A stretch of DNA of 36,513 nt from a virus. Positions 17,928 to 25,311 of this stretch are shown in pieces. The DNA is taken from positions 1 through 36,513 of the IMG/VR virus record IMGVR_UViG_3300005613_000201. The stretch is one strand, 5' to 3'. The position numbers and the translations under genes were made by a program. Every line of letters starts with the position of its first letter. The stretch's first letter is position 1. The notes below the pieces were generated by a model. It was not told the origin of the DNA. It ran no database searches and saw nothing but the letters and a program-made list of their open reading frames with translations.

Positions 17928-18419
17928 ATGCCGATTAAAGAAGCGATGGACAAAATCAGTCAGATGAAGCAGCAGCAGAAGGATTCCTTTAAGGCTGTTG
18001 ATGAAGATTTTTCTAAGTTTGCCAAACAGTCTTACGAGCAGGCAAAACAAGCCCGAGCACGTGCTCCAATGCAGCAGCAAATTGCTCAAGCTCAAATTGG
18101 AGATGCGGGAAGAAGGGGTTTAGCAGAAAATCTTTCTGGAATTAGACAGCAGGCCTCTGGAAGAGGATTACTTTACAGTGGGCTACGTCAAGCTGGTGAG
18201 TCAGGAGCGAGAGCTCAGATGGGTGCAGATGTAGCTCGTCAAACGGCCATGGCTAACCGTCAAATTGAAGATCAGGCGTTTGCAGCAGAACAACAGGCAT
18301 TACAAAACCTTTTACAAAAGAGACAAGCTGAATCGGCTTTAGATGAATTGTATAATGCAGGTATTAGACAAAAAGCAGAACAACAAGCTAATCGACCAGG
18401 ATTTTTAGGAATCTTTTAA
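17928..18419 (+). CDS. Internal virion / ejection protein candidate A, 163 aa
   Basis: ATG 17928 has AAGGA upstream. The protein is unusually rich in Gln, Ala, Arg and Met and predicted helical throughout (for example QARARAPMQQQIAQAQIGDA), with SGRGLLYSGLRQAG in the middle. The following three genes have related composition. This series after the tail hub matches the ejection-protein modules of P22-like phages, whose products leave the head before DNA and form a conduit across the cell envelope. The assignment is by composition and order. Confidence 0.65.
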   Translation: MPIKEAMDKISQMKQQQKDSFKAVDEDFSKFAKQSYEQAKQARARAPMQQQIAQAQIGDAGRRGLAENLSGIRQQASGRGLLYSGLRQAGESGARAQMGADVARQTAMANRQIEDQAFAAEQQALQNLLQKRQAESALDELYNAGIRQKAEQQANRPGFLGIF

Positions 18420-18420
18420 T

Positions 18421-18984
18421 ATGTCTATTTTCGGTGGAATATCAGCACAGAAAACGTTGAAGGGTTTAGAAAGTACGCGGCAGGAAGATCCTGATTTAAG
18501 AGATCTACGAACGCACATGCGTGATGCGGCTTTAGCTGGACCGGAAACGCTTGTAGCACAGCAACTCAATGCAGTTGAAAAACAAGCTCAACCTTTTGTT
18601 CAATCAAGTGATCAATTTCAAAGCGGTCTTGGAATGCAGCAAGATCCTGCCTTTACTGAAGCTTTATCGAGAAGAGGCCAAAAGATCTTTGATCGAGATT
18701 ACACTGATTTGAGACGACAGCTCCAACTTGAGGCTCCAAGTTATCAGCAACAGCGTATGGCTGCTGTAATGCCTGCTATGGCTGCTAAAGCACAAGAGAA
18801 CATTAATATTAAGGCTCAGAAGTCTCAAAACGAAGCTGCCCGACAAGCAGCTAGAAATGCTATGATTAGTTCAATAACGGGTGGTTTAGGTAGCGTTGCT
18901 GGAGCAGGTATTGGTTTAGCTACAGGCGGGGGCGCTCAAGGAGCAGCTTTTGGTGCACAAATGGGTAGAGGAATCTTTCAATAG
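18421..18984 (+). CDS. Internal virion / ejection protein candidate B with glycine-zipper tail, 187 aa
   Basis: Starts one base after the previous stop. Residues 1-150 are a Gln/Ala/Arg-rich helix. The last 40 residues are hydrophobic with regularly spaced glycines (SVAGAGIGLATGGGAQGAAFG), a glycine-zipper type segment that can insert into or pack against membranes. Such a C-terminus fits a DNA-ejection protein. No catalytic motif. Confidence 0.65.
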   Translation: MSIFGGISAQKTLKGLESTRQEDPDLRDLRTHMRDAALAGPETLVAQQLNAVEKQAQPFVQSSDQFQSGLGMQQDPAFTEALSRRGQKIFDRDYTDLRRQLQLEAPSYQQQRMAAVMPAMAAKAQENINIKAQKSQNEAARQAARNAMISSITGGLGSVAGAGIGLATGGGAQGAAFGAQMGRGIFQ

Positions 18985-18992
18985 GTGATGAC

Positions 18993-19928
18993 ATGAGTGA
19001 TTTTATACAGGGAGCTGCAGGACTTTTAGGCGCGATTGAAGAGCGTGATGCCATTAAAGCGCAGCAAGAAAGAGATGCAAAGCGCGAAGCATTTGAAAAA
19101 AAACTAAAACTCAAACAATCTGGTTTACAAGAGCAAGAAATTAAAGATCCTGAAACAGGTGAGACTCGGATTGAGTTAGTCCCTTCCCCTGAAGCTCAGC
19201 AACAAAGACAGTATGATCAACAAAAACGAGCAGAAGAAAACAAACTTCGAAGTCAAAGACTAAAAAAGGGTGAATTTGAACTTGAAGAATTAAAACAAAA
19301 AGATTCTCCTAGAAAACGACTAAATAAACTTGGAAGTGAAACACAACGTAAAGTAGGAATGCTTGTAAGTGGTTTGACAAATTTAACTGATTACGAAAAA
19401 GCGTTTCGAGGTGGTGGTCGACCTGGTTACATTACATCTGAAACACCGCTTGTTGGTGGGTTGATTTCAGATACACCCATTGAAATGGCTAGAAGAAATA
19501 TGGAAGAGGTGATTGGTCGTTTAGCATCTGGTGGTGCAATCAATCAGCCCGAAGAAGAACGGTTTAGAAAAATGCTACCTAGACCAGGTGACGATGAAAA
19601 AACTCAAATCGCAAAACTTTTAAATACTAGACGAGAATATGAAAACAAGCTTCGAGCATTTGGTGTATCTCCAGAAGACCTTGGTGAATTAGGTTTTGAC
19701 ACTGAAGATTTAGGTCAAAGCGGACAATATGCAAGTGCACCTCAACGTGGACTTATACCAAAAGATGAATCTCAAAGAGGTTTGATAGGCGGAATAAAAT
19801 CGTTATTTAGTAATGCTTTCGATGAGCGCGGTGCTGTAGCTGCGCCACAGCCTGGAATAGTCGAAGACGGTTATAGATTCAAAGGCGGTGATCCTGCGGA
19901 TCCTAAAAGTTGGGAAAGAGTGCAGTAA
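18993..19928 (+). CDS. Internal virion / ejection protein candidate C, 311 aa
   Basis: ATG 18993 with AGGTGA upstream. Strongly helical and charged in the first 110 residues (EERDAIKAQQERDAKREAFE), with a central region containing many Arg and Gly (FRGGGRPGYITSETPLVGGL, about residues 132-151). Its stop overlaps the next start (TAATG). It belongs to the same gene series as the flanking ejection-protein candidates. No enzyme motif identified. Confidence 0.6.
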   Translation: MSDFIQGAAGLLGAIEERDAIKAQQERDAKREAFEKKLKLKQSGLQEQEIKDPETGETRIELVPSPEAQQQRQYDQQKRAEENKLRSQRLKKGEFELEELKQKDSPRKRLNKLGSETQRKVGMLVSGLTNLTDYEKAFRGGGRPGYITSETPLVGGLISDTPIEMARRNMEEVIGRLASGGAINQPEEERFRKMLPRPGDDEKTQIAKLLNTRREYENKLRAFGVSPEDLGELGFDTEDLGQSGQYASAPQRGLIPKDESQRGLIGGIKSLFSNAFDERGAVAAPQPGIVEDGYRFKGGDPADPKSWERVQ

Positions 19929-21478
19929 TGCCTAAACCTTGGGAAAAATATAGTCCAACAAAAAAAACTGAAACTGCGGATCAATCTGGTCCATGGAATA
20001 AATTTCAACAAAAACCCATTGAAGATTCACAAACTGACTTCGGAACTAAAGCTCGAGTGTTTGGTGAGCAAGCTGCAGATGTTCTTACTTTAGGATATTT
20101 GCCTCAAATTGAAGGCGGTATTCGTTCTTTGGTTGGTCCAGAAAGTTATCTCGAAGAACGTGAAATGGTTTCGGAAAGAATGCGGGCTGGAGAAGAGCAA
20201 GCGCCTTCTTATGCGACAGCGGGTAAGATTGCAGGCGCAGGAGCAGGTTTACTTATTCCAGGTGGAGCTGCTACGCAAGCTGCAACACGTTTAGGTGCAT
20301 TAGGACGGGCTGCAGGTACGGGTGCCGCAATGGGGTTACTGGCTGATCCTGGTGATGTAAAAGGTGAGGTTACTCCACTTCAGTTGGAGCAAAGAGGCAA
20401 ACAGGCTTTAACGGGTGCAGCGTTTGGGGGGTTACTCGGTGCAGGTGGACAAGCTCTTGGTAAAATGGCTAGTAAAATGGCCACACCTCAACAAAAGGCT
20501 GCTGGCTTACTTAAAGAAGCTGCCGGTAAAAAAGCATTTAAAGCAGTAGGTCCCTATAAGCGGGATGTAGCAAAAGCAGGTGATAAAATTAGTGATATTG
20601 GTAAAACACTTTTAAATAGAAAAGTTGTGAAGGTTTTACCTGCTAGTTATGAAAAGCTCGCTAAGCGTGCAACTGACGAGTTTGTAAAAGTGGGAAAAAA
20701 ATACGGAGATGTCATTGAAGACATTGCTAAAAAATCAAACGTAAAAGTAAATAGGGCAAATGTTGCTCAACGTGCTTTACGTGATTTAAGTGCTGATCCA
20801 GATATTCCAGGTGTAGCACGACAAAACAAGCGAGTTCAGCTTTTATTGGATGAGTTTAGTAAACGTCCTGACATGAACATTCTAGAAGCTCAAAAACTAA
20901 GAAAGTCTTTAAAGGGTCAGATTAACTGGGACCGACTTCCTGGAGCGGACATTCCAATTAATGAACAGGTTTATCGAAAGTTGTACTTTGAATTAGGCAA
21001 CACTATTGAAGAGGCTGCTAAAAAAGGGGCTGAAAGCGCTGGTGGGGATTTAGCAGCGAAATATATGCAACTTAGAAATGATTATCACAACTTAAGAAGA
21101 GCGGGAGAGATAGCTAGTAAGCGAGCCGGTGGTGAGTTCGCAAATAGATTTATATCGCTTAGTGATTATCAAGCGGGTCAATCTGGAGCAATGATGGGCA
21201 CAGCTCGAGCGTTGGCAATGGGAGCTTCTCCTGAAAGAATGATTACTGAAGCGGTGATTGGGGGAGTGATTGGATCTCTTACCAATAAAGGATTCCGTCG
21301 ATTCGCGAACCAAGCGCAGGCACAAGGCGCTTTAAGAGCAGCCAACCTGCTTGACAAAAGCTCGGCCTTACAAACAAAGTTTGCAAATGTGCTCGAAAAA
21401 GTGTCGAAAGAATCTCCTGAGAAGATGGTACAAGCATTGTATCGCCTTTCTTTATTACCTGAATTTGCGGAGGAATAA
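19928..21478 (+). CDS. Internal virion / ejection protein candidate D, 516 aa
   Basis: I start it at ATG 19928 (MPKPWEKYS), which overlaps the previous stop, instead of an in-frame GTG at 19910 inside the previous gene. The N-terminus holds two short PW-x-K/KF elements. From about residue 90 to 185 there are Gly/Ala-rich hydrophobic stretches (AGKIAGAGAGLLIPGGAATQ), and the rest is a long Lys/Ala-rich helical region. This composition resembles large podovirus injection proteins. I see no convincing lytic transglycosylase motif in it, so cell-wall cutting is left to the product of the gene at 24207. Confidence 0.65.
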   Translation: MPKPWEKYSPTKKTETADQSGPWNKFQQKPIEDSQTDFGTKARVFGEQAADVLTLGYLPQIEGGIRSLVGPESYLEEREMVSERMRAGEEQAPSYATAGKIAGAGAGLLIPGGAATQAATRLGALGRAAGTGAAMGLLADPGDVKGEVTPLQLEQRGKQALTGAAFGGLLGAGGQALGKMASKMATPQQKAAGLLKEAAGKKAFKAVGPYKRDVAKAGDKISDIGKTLLNRKVVKVLPASYEKLAKRATDEFVKVGKKYGDVIEDIAKKSNVKVNRANVAQRALRDLSADPDIPGVARQNKRVQLLLDEFSKRPDMNILEAQKLRKSLKGQINWDRLPGADIPINEQVYRKLYFELGNTIEEAAKKGAESAGGDLAAKYMQLRNDYHNLRRAGEIASKRAGGEFANRFISLSDYQAGQSGAMMGTARALAMGASPERMITEAVIGGVIGSLTNKGFRRFANQAQAQGALRAANLLDKSSALQTKFANVLEKVSKESPEKMVQALYRLSLLPEFAEE

Positions 21479-21660
21479 TGCCAGTATTAAACGTACCTAA
21501 ATCAAAAAAACGCACGCCTGAGGAAATACGCGCACAGAGACGGAATATAGCGGAGACGCTTAAAGGCCATGACAACGCCACCCTGAAAGCCTTGAAAAAT
21601 AAGATGTTTAATCTCTTTGGCGAGGGTAAAAAGGCTCGCGCCGCAGAGAAACAAAAATAG
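21478..21660 (+). CDS. Small basic protein, 60 aa
   Basis: ATG 21478 overlaps the previous stop (TAATG). Highly basic (MPVLNVPKSKKRTPEEIRAQ and a Lys/Arg-rich C-terminus), probably helical, with no cysteines. It is the last gene of the internal-protein run before a 231-nt gap on the plus strand. A minus-strand gene (21502-21840) overlaps its 3' two-thirds. Function unknown. Confidence 0.6.
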   Translation: MPVLNVPKSKKRTPEEIRAQRRNIAETLKGHDNATLKALKNKMFNLFGEGKKARAAEKQK

Positions 21661-21840
21661 TTGTGCAGCAAGCGCTGATAAATTCATTGAAAATTCCGGA
21701 TGATCAAGTGGGTTAACTAAAAATAACACACTGAGTGGTAAACCAACGGCTATATTAACTATATGACAAAAATTGTTACTAACCATAAGTCCGCTAAAAA
21801 AGAACATTGTATACATTAAAACTTTTTCCAACTTAATCAT
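21502..21840 (-). CDS. Two-helix membrane protein on the minus strand, 112 aa
   Basis: Reads from ATG at 21840 down to 21502. Residues about 8-42 (VLMYTMFFFSGLMVSNNF and onward) and about 55-72 (ALAAQLFLFLCGASLF) are hydrophobic and should span the membrane; the C-terminus is basic. The first two-thirds fill the plus-strand gap 21661-21840, where I see no gene; the rest is antisense to the small basic gene. There is no Shine-Dalgarno site, but an extended -10 element (TGTTATAAT) ends six bases before the ATG, which predicts a leaderless mRNA. A self-promoted membrane protein opposed to the late operon would suit superinfection exclusion; this is inference. A longer GTG start at 21891 is less likely. 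Confidence 0.5.
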   Translation of the reverse strand: MIKLEKVLMYTMFFFSGLMVSNNFCHIVNIAVGLPLSVLFLVNPLDHPEFSMNLSALAAQLFLFLCGASLFTLAKEIKHLIFQGFQGGVVMAFKRLRYIPSLCAYFLRRAFF

Positions 21841-21855
21841 ACTACTATTATAACA
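21841..21855 (-). promoter_or_regulatory. Extended -10 promoter for minus-strand membrane protein
   Basis: On the minus strand the sequence TGTTATAAT (plus 21847-21855) is a perfect extended -10 element, followed by AGTAGT and then the ATG at 21840. Transcription would begin at or beside the start codon. No good -35 is visible, as is usual for extended -10 promoters. Confidence 0.5.
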
Positions 21856-21891
21856 CAACGCATCTACTTTATAATGTGTAATAGGTGACAC

Positions 21892-22068
21892 ATGGATAAC
21901 TTTGCAAGTATTGGAAATAGTGGCGGAATTTTAAAGAAGAACTATGGCTCAGATGCTGTAAGGCGTGATGCCACTGAAGAGGCTTTAACCCGTAGAAGAA
22001 ACAAGCTTTTTGAAACAAAAATGGGTGAGAAGCCGGAACAAATAAAATCACAACTACCTGGGGGATAA
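21892..22068 (+). CDS. Small hypothetical protein, 58 aa
   Basis: ATG 21892 has AGGTG five bases upstream; the stop TAA is at 22066-22068 and the next gene starts one base later. The product (MDNFASIGNSGGILKKNYGS...) is charged with a Gly-rich N-terminus and a possible helix rich in Arg in the middle, with no membrane segment. It starts the second part of the late plus-strand run, leading to the lysis genes. Function unknown. Confidence 0.65.
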   Translation: MDNFASIGNSGGILKKNYGSDAVRRDATEEALTRRRNKLFETKMGEKPEQIKSQLPGG

Positions 22069-22069
22069 T

Positions 22070-22321
22070 ATGGCTGTTGAGAATAAAGAAGTAGCAATTG
22101 CTAAAGAAGTAGATGACGTGCTCGAGCTTTTGGTTTGCATTGTAAAAGATCTTAAAGCCAAAAAAGACACTAATGCTCTTTTGTCAGACAACCTTCCAAA
22201 ACTTATGGATGCGATTGCTGGAGTTGATCAATTAGATGATGAGCTTAAGCAAAACAGACAAGAAGTAATGAATGCGGCCGGTTTACGAATTGCTGAACTC
22301 GTAGAAGCACTTCTTGGATAA
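22070..22321 (+). CDS. Small helical protein, 83 aa
   Basis: Starts one base after the previous stop, with GGGGGA upstream as ribosome-binding site. The protein is acidic and helical throughout (EVAIAKEVDDVLELLVCIV), with Leu/Val spacing compatible with a helical bundle. It overlaps the holin candidate by eight nt. Similar small helical proteins often sit before phage lysis genes; function unknown. Confidence 0.65.
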   Translation: MAVENKEVAIAKEVDDVLELLVCIVKDLKAKKDTNALLSDNLPKLMDAIAGVDQLDDELKQNRQEVMNAAGLRIAELVEALLG

Positions 22322-22496
22322 GTCTTTTTGGAAAAGTAAAACTATTTGGTTTGCGGTGATTACTGCAATCCTATTGGGATTTGAGCCACAGATTCAAGCG
22401 CTCGTCCAACAAAGCCCTGGCATGTTTGGGTCTGTGCTCTCATCCGTTTTTATCTTTTTAAGAATTATTACAAAATGTCCCGTCAAATTAAAATAG
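22314..22496 (+). CDS. Holin candidate, 60 aa
   Basis: Starts at TTG 22314, inside the end of the previous gene. It has two hydrophobic segments: TIWFAVITAILLGF (about residues 10-23) and FGSVLSSVFIFLRIITK (about 38-54), separated by a polar turn with two prolines nearby, and charged ends. The N-terminus KSFWKSKTIWF is common in small phage membrane proteins annotated as holins. It precedes a lipoprotein and, 1.7 kb later, the transglycosylase. A role in opening the inner membrane at lysis is likely but not proven. The 31551 gene is a second candidate. Confidence 0.6.
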   Translation: MDKSFWKSKTIWFAVITAILLGFEPQIQALVQQSPGMFGSVLSSVFIFLRIITKCPVKLK

Positions 22497-23158
22497 CGTT
22501 ATTACTATTAATATCTGCGTGTTCTACGTCACCCGACACGATTGACCTAAACAAGATTTATCGCAAAGACATGTCAATTGAAGTCAATGGTTTTAAAAAT
22601 CAAGGTACCGTGGTTGTTCCAAAAGCAAATAAATACAAATTTAAAGTAAGGGGTATTGCCAAGTTAGATCTTTTTACTATTTCAACTTGCTCAAGAGAAA
22701 TCACTCAAGAGGAGGCGGGTGGTAGTGGTTGGTTTACAAACACCAAAAAGTATGAGTTTGACTTTGTTCCTCTTCCTATCGAAAAAAAACCTGGGTGTCC
22801 CATTCGTCTAAGTGCTCTAACAAAATCGACTCCTAAGCATTCGTGGGGATATGTCGACTTTCAAGATGATCTTCATAAATTGCCTGCGACCTTACAATGT
22901 AACGGAAAATGGGTAAATTCATCGGGTGTAAGTATTTGCCAATCAAAAAAGGGTTTACTGCAACAGATTGATTTTTATCAGGATACAAGAGTAAGCAAAG
23001 CAGGGTCTTGTAATTTTGATTCTGAATTTGAGATATCAAAAAGCTTTGTCTTTACAATGCAACAAGGTGAGTGTGTTTATTTATTTAAAGAGGTTGGTGG
23101 ACAACGTCTACATCGGCTTACGACGATTGGATACGATCAAATTATTTTAAAGGATTAA
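22475..23158 (+). CDS. Lysis-region lipoprotein, 227 aa
   Basis: ATG 22475 lies inside the end of the holin candidate. The N-terminus is a lipoprotein signal: positive start (MSRQIK), hydrophobic core and lipobox LISAC with the lipid-bearing Cys16. The mature part is beta-rich with several cysteines (for example STCSREIT, KKPGCPIRL, LQCNGKW, VSICQSKK and GSCNFDSE), likely forming disulfides in the periplasm. It is much larger than an Rz1-type outer-membrane spanin and has no proline-rich tail, but position and lipobox suggest a related envelope role, or alternatively cell-surface exclusion. The presence of a lipoprotein points to a diderm host. Confidence 0.75.
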   Translation: MSRQIKIALLLLISACSTSPDTIDLNKIYRKDMSIEVNGFKNQGTVVVPKANKYKFKVRGIAKLDLFTISTCSREITQEEAGGSGWFTNTKKYEFDFVPLPIEKKPGCPIRLSALTKSTPKHSWGYVDFQDDLHKLPATLQCNGKWVNSSGVSICQSKKGLLQQIDFYQDTRVSKAGSCNFDSEFEISKSFVFTMQQGECVYLFKEVGGQRLHRLTTIGYDQIILKD

Positions 23159-23159
23159 T

Positions 23160-23348
23160 ATGTGGGGAATTCTTTTAAAAATAGGTTTATGGGCTGTCGA
23201 GCAATTTATACTTCGACAAGGTGGTAAGTCTAAAAGTCAGAAACAATTTTATGAGCTTGTAAAGGCTCTAGAAGAAGATTCTTTAATCTCTGCAGGGCTT
23301 AGAGCTAGCTACGATGAACAATACAAAGACCTTCAGGGAAAAGAATAA
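23160..23348 (+). CDS. Small amphipathic protein, 62 aa
   Basis: ATG 23160 has AAGGA upstream and follows the lipoprotein stop by one base. The first 18 residues (MWGILLKIGLWAVEQFIL) form a hydrophobic/amphipathic helix that could sit in the inner membrane; the rest is charged helix. A short membrane helix followed by a coiled segment beside a lipoprotein is reminiscent of an inner-membrane spanin partner, but it is shorter than usual. That assignment is tentative. Confidence 0.55.
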   Translation: MWGILLKIGLWAVEQFILRQGGKSKSQKQFYELVKALEEDSLISAGLRASYDEQYKDLQGKE

Positions 23349-23372
23349 AACCGGTAAACGAAAGGATATGAC

Positions 23373-23861
23373 ATGTCTGTTGTATTAAATCACGATATAA
23401 ATGGTATGTGCGTTCGAGTTAATCGAATGGCAGAAGAGTTGTATAAATCAGTTTCAAGTGGGCTTAGTCACACTAACTCATTTGACCAAGCAAGATGGCA
23501 ATCTTACATCAATGCTTTTAGAACATACAAAGCATGGGTAGAAGCTCAGCCTCAGTTGGATCTTCCAGAAACTCACCCACGAGAAATCAACGTTGAGCCA
23601 ATGGTTGAAATTACTAATGTTGAGAACGAAGCGATTAATGACGTTTTAAATCTATTCAAAATTTTAAAAGATGAAATGATGAGCTCACAGTCTTCTCGTA
23701 TGCCTGCTGGACTTATTAGTCATGATTCTATTCGTATCGATGCACTTGTAGACAAGATTGAGAAACTTCTTGTTGATTACGTAGCTGTCATTCAGCCTGT
23801 TGATTTTCCTGAAAGTTCACCACAAGAAATTATTAGTGGTCCTGGAAAACAAGGTGTATAG
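23373..23861 (+). CDS. Hypothetical protein, 162 aa
   Basis: ATG 23373 with AAAGGA seven bases upstream. Helical N-terminus, then a repeated Pro-containing motif: LDLPETHPREIN (about residues 63-74) and VDFPESSPQEII near the C-terminus, suggesting a duplicated element. It is the last gene before a clear terminator (23889-23927), so it closes the long late operon. No signal peptide or membrane helix. Function unknown, but its position suggests a structural or lysis-timing role. Confidence 0.65.
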   Translation: MSVVLNHDINGMCVRVNRMAEELYKSVSSGLSHTNSFDQARWQSYINAFRTYKAWVEAQPQLDLPETHPREINVEPMVEITNVENEAINDVLNLFKILKDEMMSSQSSRMPAGLISHDSIRIDALVDKIEKLLVDYVAVIQPVDFPESSPQEIISGPGKQGV

Positions 23862-23888
23862 TTAGCAGGTACTTTACGAAAATTCTCG

Positions 23889-23927
23889 CACCCGGTTCAG
23901 AGTTTGTCTTTGGGCCGGGTTTTTTTA
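23889..23927 (+). terminator. Intrinsic terminator of late operon
   Basis: ACCCGG (23890-23895) pairs with CCGGGT (23915-23920), followed by a run of T to 23926. This is a textbook rho-independent terminator on the plus strand, placed 28 nt after the last late gene. The minus-strand zinc-ribbon gene ends in the same stretch (its stop codon is at 23925-23927). Confidence 0.85.
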
Positions 23928-24155
23928 TACCCACTTGATGCGTCTGGGTTGGCAGGGCACACAAAATTCATTAAACCCGTTTGAAACAAATAACTCATTG
24001 CATTTTCTACATGTAATAGTTCGGCAGTCGAGACAAACCCCCGACGAATGAGTCGTAATTTGCGAGCATAGGCAGAGCGCTTCATCTCGCTTAAGTTGGC
24101 GTTTTTGTTTACCTTTATACGACAACGACCCATATTTTCTTCGGTGTCCCCCCAT
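23925..24155 (-). CDS. Zinc-ribbon protein on the minus strand, 76 aa
   Basis: Reads from ATG 24155 to 23925. The basic N-terminus (MGGHRRKYGSLSYKGKQKRQ) is followed by three Cys-x2-Cys pairs: CLDC, CRKC and CVPC (residues about 41-68), with an additional CLC upstream. Such pairs are typical of zinc-ribbon folds in small nucleic-acid or protein-binding regulators. Another minus-strand frame over the same DNA lacks this pattern. No Shine-Dalgarno site is visible. The gene opposes the late operon and ends at its terminator. Function unknown; a DNA-binding regulator is one possibility. Confidence 0.55.
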   Translation of the reverse strand: MGGHRRKYGSLSYKGKQKRQLKRDEALCLCSQITTHSSGVCLDCRTITCRKCNELFVSNGFNEFCVPCQPRRIKWV

Positions 24156-24182
24156 TGAAAAAGTTTATCATGACTTTATATA
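24155..24182 (+). promoter_or_regulatory. Promoter for the transglycosylase gene
   Basis: TTGAAA (24155-24160), a 16-nt spacer and TATATA (24177-24182), in an AT-rich stretch upstream of the ATG at 24207, which also has a good ribosome-binding site (AGAGGA). As the late operon ends at 23927, the lysis enzyme needs its own promoter and this is the best candidate. Confidence 0.5.
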
Positions 24183-24206
24183 TAAAATATGTAAGAGGAA
24201 ACAGTT

Positions 24207-24707
24207 ATGAGCATTATGTTTGATATGGCTATTTTGAAGTGGGCAAATGAGTTTGAATTAGAACCTGAACTTATCAAAGCGGTCATGGCAGTAGAGAGTG
24301 CTTATCAAGCCGACGCTATTCGTTATGAACCTAACTTTCGCTGGATAGACACAACAACTGTTGATAAGTATGCGAAAAAATTCAATATTACTTATGACAC
24401 GGAGTTAATTCTTTCAAAGTGTAGTTTAGGTTTAATGCAAACAATGGGCAGTGTGTTGCGTGAGCTTGGGCATGAGGGTCATTTGCTTGACGTTATTCGA
24501 ACACCAGCAATTAGCATTAAATTTGGTGCAAAGAAATTAAGTGAATTAACAGATTTGTATGGCGACATGAAAGATGTCATTGCGTCTTATAATGCAGGTT
24601 CACCACGAAAACTCTCTGGTGGCATCTATGTTAATCAAGAATATGTAAATAAAGTTCTTAATGAATACGACAAATTAAAAAGGCTTAATCCTTTATTTGT
24701 TCCATAG
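24207..24707 (+). CDS. Lytic transglycosylase (SLT-type endolysin)
   Basis: 166 residues, essentially one domain. It has the SLT-family motifs in order: catalytic Glu30 in VMAVESAYQADA, SLGLMQTM (73-80) and ASYNAGSP (126-133). The enzyme should cleave peptidoglycan between MurNAc and GlcNAc, forming 1,6-anhydro ends. No signal peptide is visible, so export would need the holin. It is separate from the late operon, behind its own promoter (24155-24182). Alternatively it could be a virion wall-digesting enzyme, but the standalone domain and nearby lysis genes favour endolysin. The 3' end overlaps a convergent minus-strand gene by 23 nt. Confidence 0.85.
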   Translation: MSIMFDMAILKWANEFELEPELIKAVMAVESAYQADAIRYEPNFRWIDTTTVDKYAKKFNITYDTELILSKCSLGLMQTMGSVLRELGHEGHLLDVIRTPAISIKFGAKKLSELTDLYGDMKDVIASYNAGSPRKLSGGIYVNQEYVNKVLNEYDKLKRLNPLFVP

Positions 24708-25311
24708 CGTACTGATATTCATCAGTAGCAACCCACTTGTTGCCGTTCTCAGAAAAGTACTTTTTAGACTGTATTTTGTAGTCAATTTTCTTTTTTTCCG
24801 TAGCTAATGACGCGTCCCTAAACAATAGTCGATTGTTTGGTTGTAAACAAAATTGTCCGGTATCGAGTTCAATAAAGTGTGCGCATTTATGTTCGCCGGG
24901 TGTTTCGACAAGGGAGCAGTCTAAAATATTGGGATCTGAGGCCATAAAGTCGATTGTAAATAGATAGGTCCCAGTTTGCTTTGTTTTGTCCTTTAAAAGG
25001 GCTTCTACGGTCATATGACGTAGGAATCTATACTCTATGACAGCGAGCTCGTAACTAAAGGCGTCCCAGCACTCAAGTGTTTCAAGTTGTTTGTATTCGC
25101 AGGGCTTTTTACAGAAGGCTGAAATAGGAAGTCTGTAGTAAACGGCTCCGTTATCAATCAGCACATGAAACAAGATTGCTCGACCTGCGATTGAGCACAC
25201 TCCAAAGAGCCAACCCTCTTCGTACTCACCAAATCCCTGATTGAAATCATACAAGTATTCTTTGCGAACAAAGACCTTTTGTGGCGGAATATTAGCATTG
25301 AGGTGAGCCAT
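24685..25311 (-). CDS. Conserved-type phage protein on the minus strand, 208 aa
   Basis: Reads from ATG 25311 to 24685. It carries blocks I know from a recurring but uncharacterised phage protein family: VRKEYLYDF, SIAGRAILFHVLIDNGAVYY, RLPISAF, ECWDAFSYE, YLFTIDF, PGEHKCAHFIELDTG and QPNNRLLF. Function is unknown to me. The start codon shares CATG with the plus gene at 25310, so the two genes diverge with no space between. There is no Shine-Dalgarno site; a TATCTT -10 element with a TG extension lies seven bases before the ATG, predicting a leaderless mRNA. Convergent with the transglycosylase. Confidence 0.75.
   Translation of the reverse strand: MAHLNANIPPQKVFVRKEYLYDFNQGFGEYEEGWLFGVCSIAGRAILFHVLIDNGAVYYRLPISAFCKKPCEYKQLETLECWDAFSYELAVIEYRFLRHMTVEALLKDKTKQTGTYLFTIDFMASDPNILDCSLVETPGEHKCAHFIELDTGQFCLQPNNRLLFRDASLATEKKKIDYKIQSKKYFSENGNKWVATDEYQYAMEQIKD

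Noticed and set aside
19928-21478. Lytic transglycosylase domain in the 516-aa internal protein
   Set aside because: No E-S...GLMQ...YNAG series is present; its hydrophobic Gly/Ala stretches and Lys-rich helices point to an ejection protein only.
23897-24133. Second minus-strand frame over the zinc-ribbon gene
   Set aside because: It lacks the ordered CxxC pairs and looks like a shadow of the zinc-ribbon frame.
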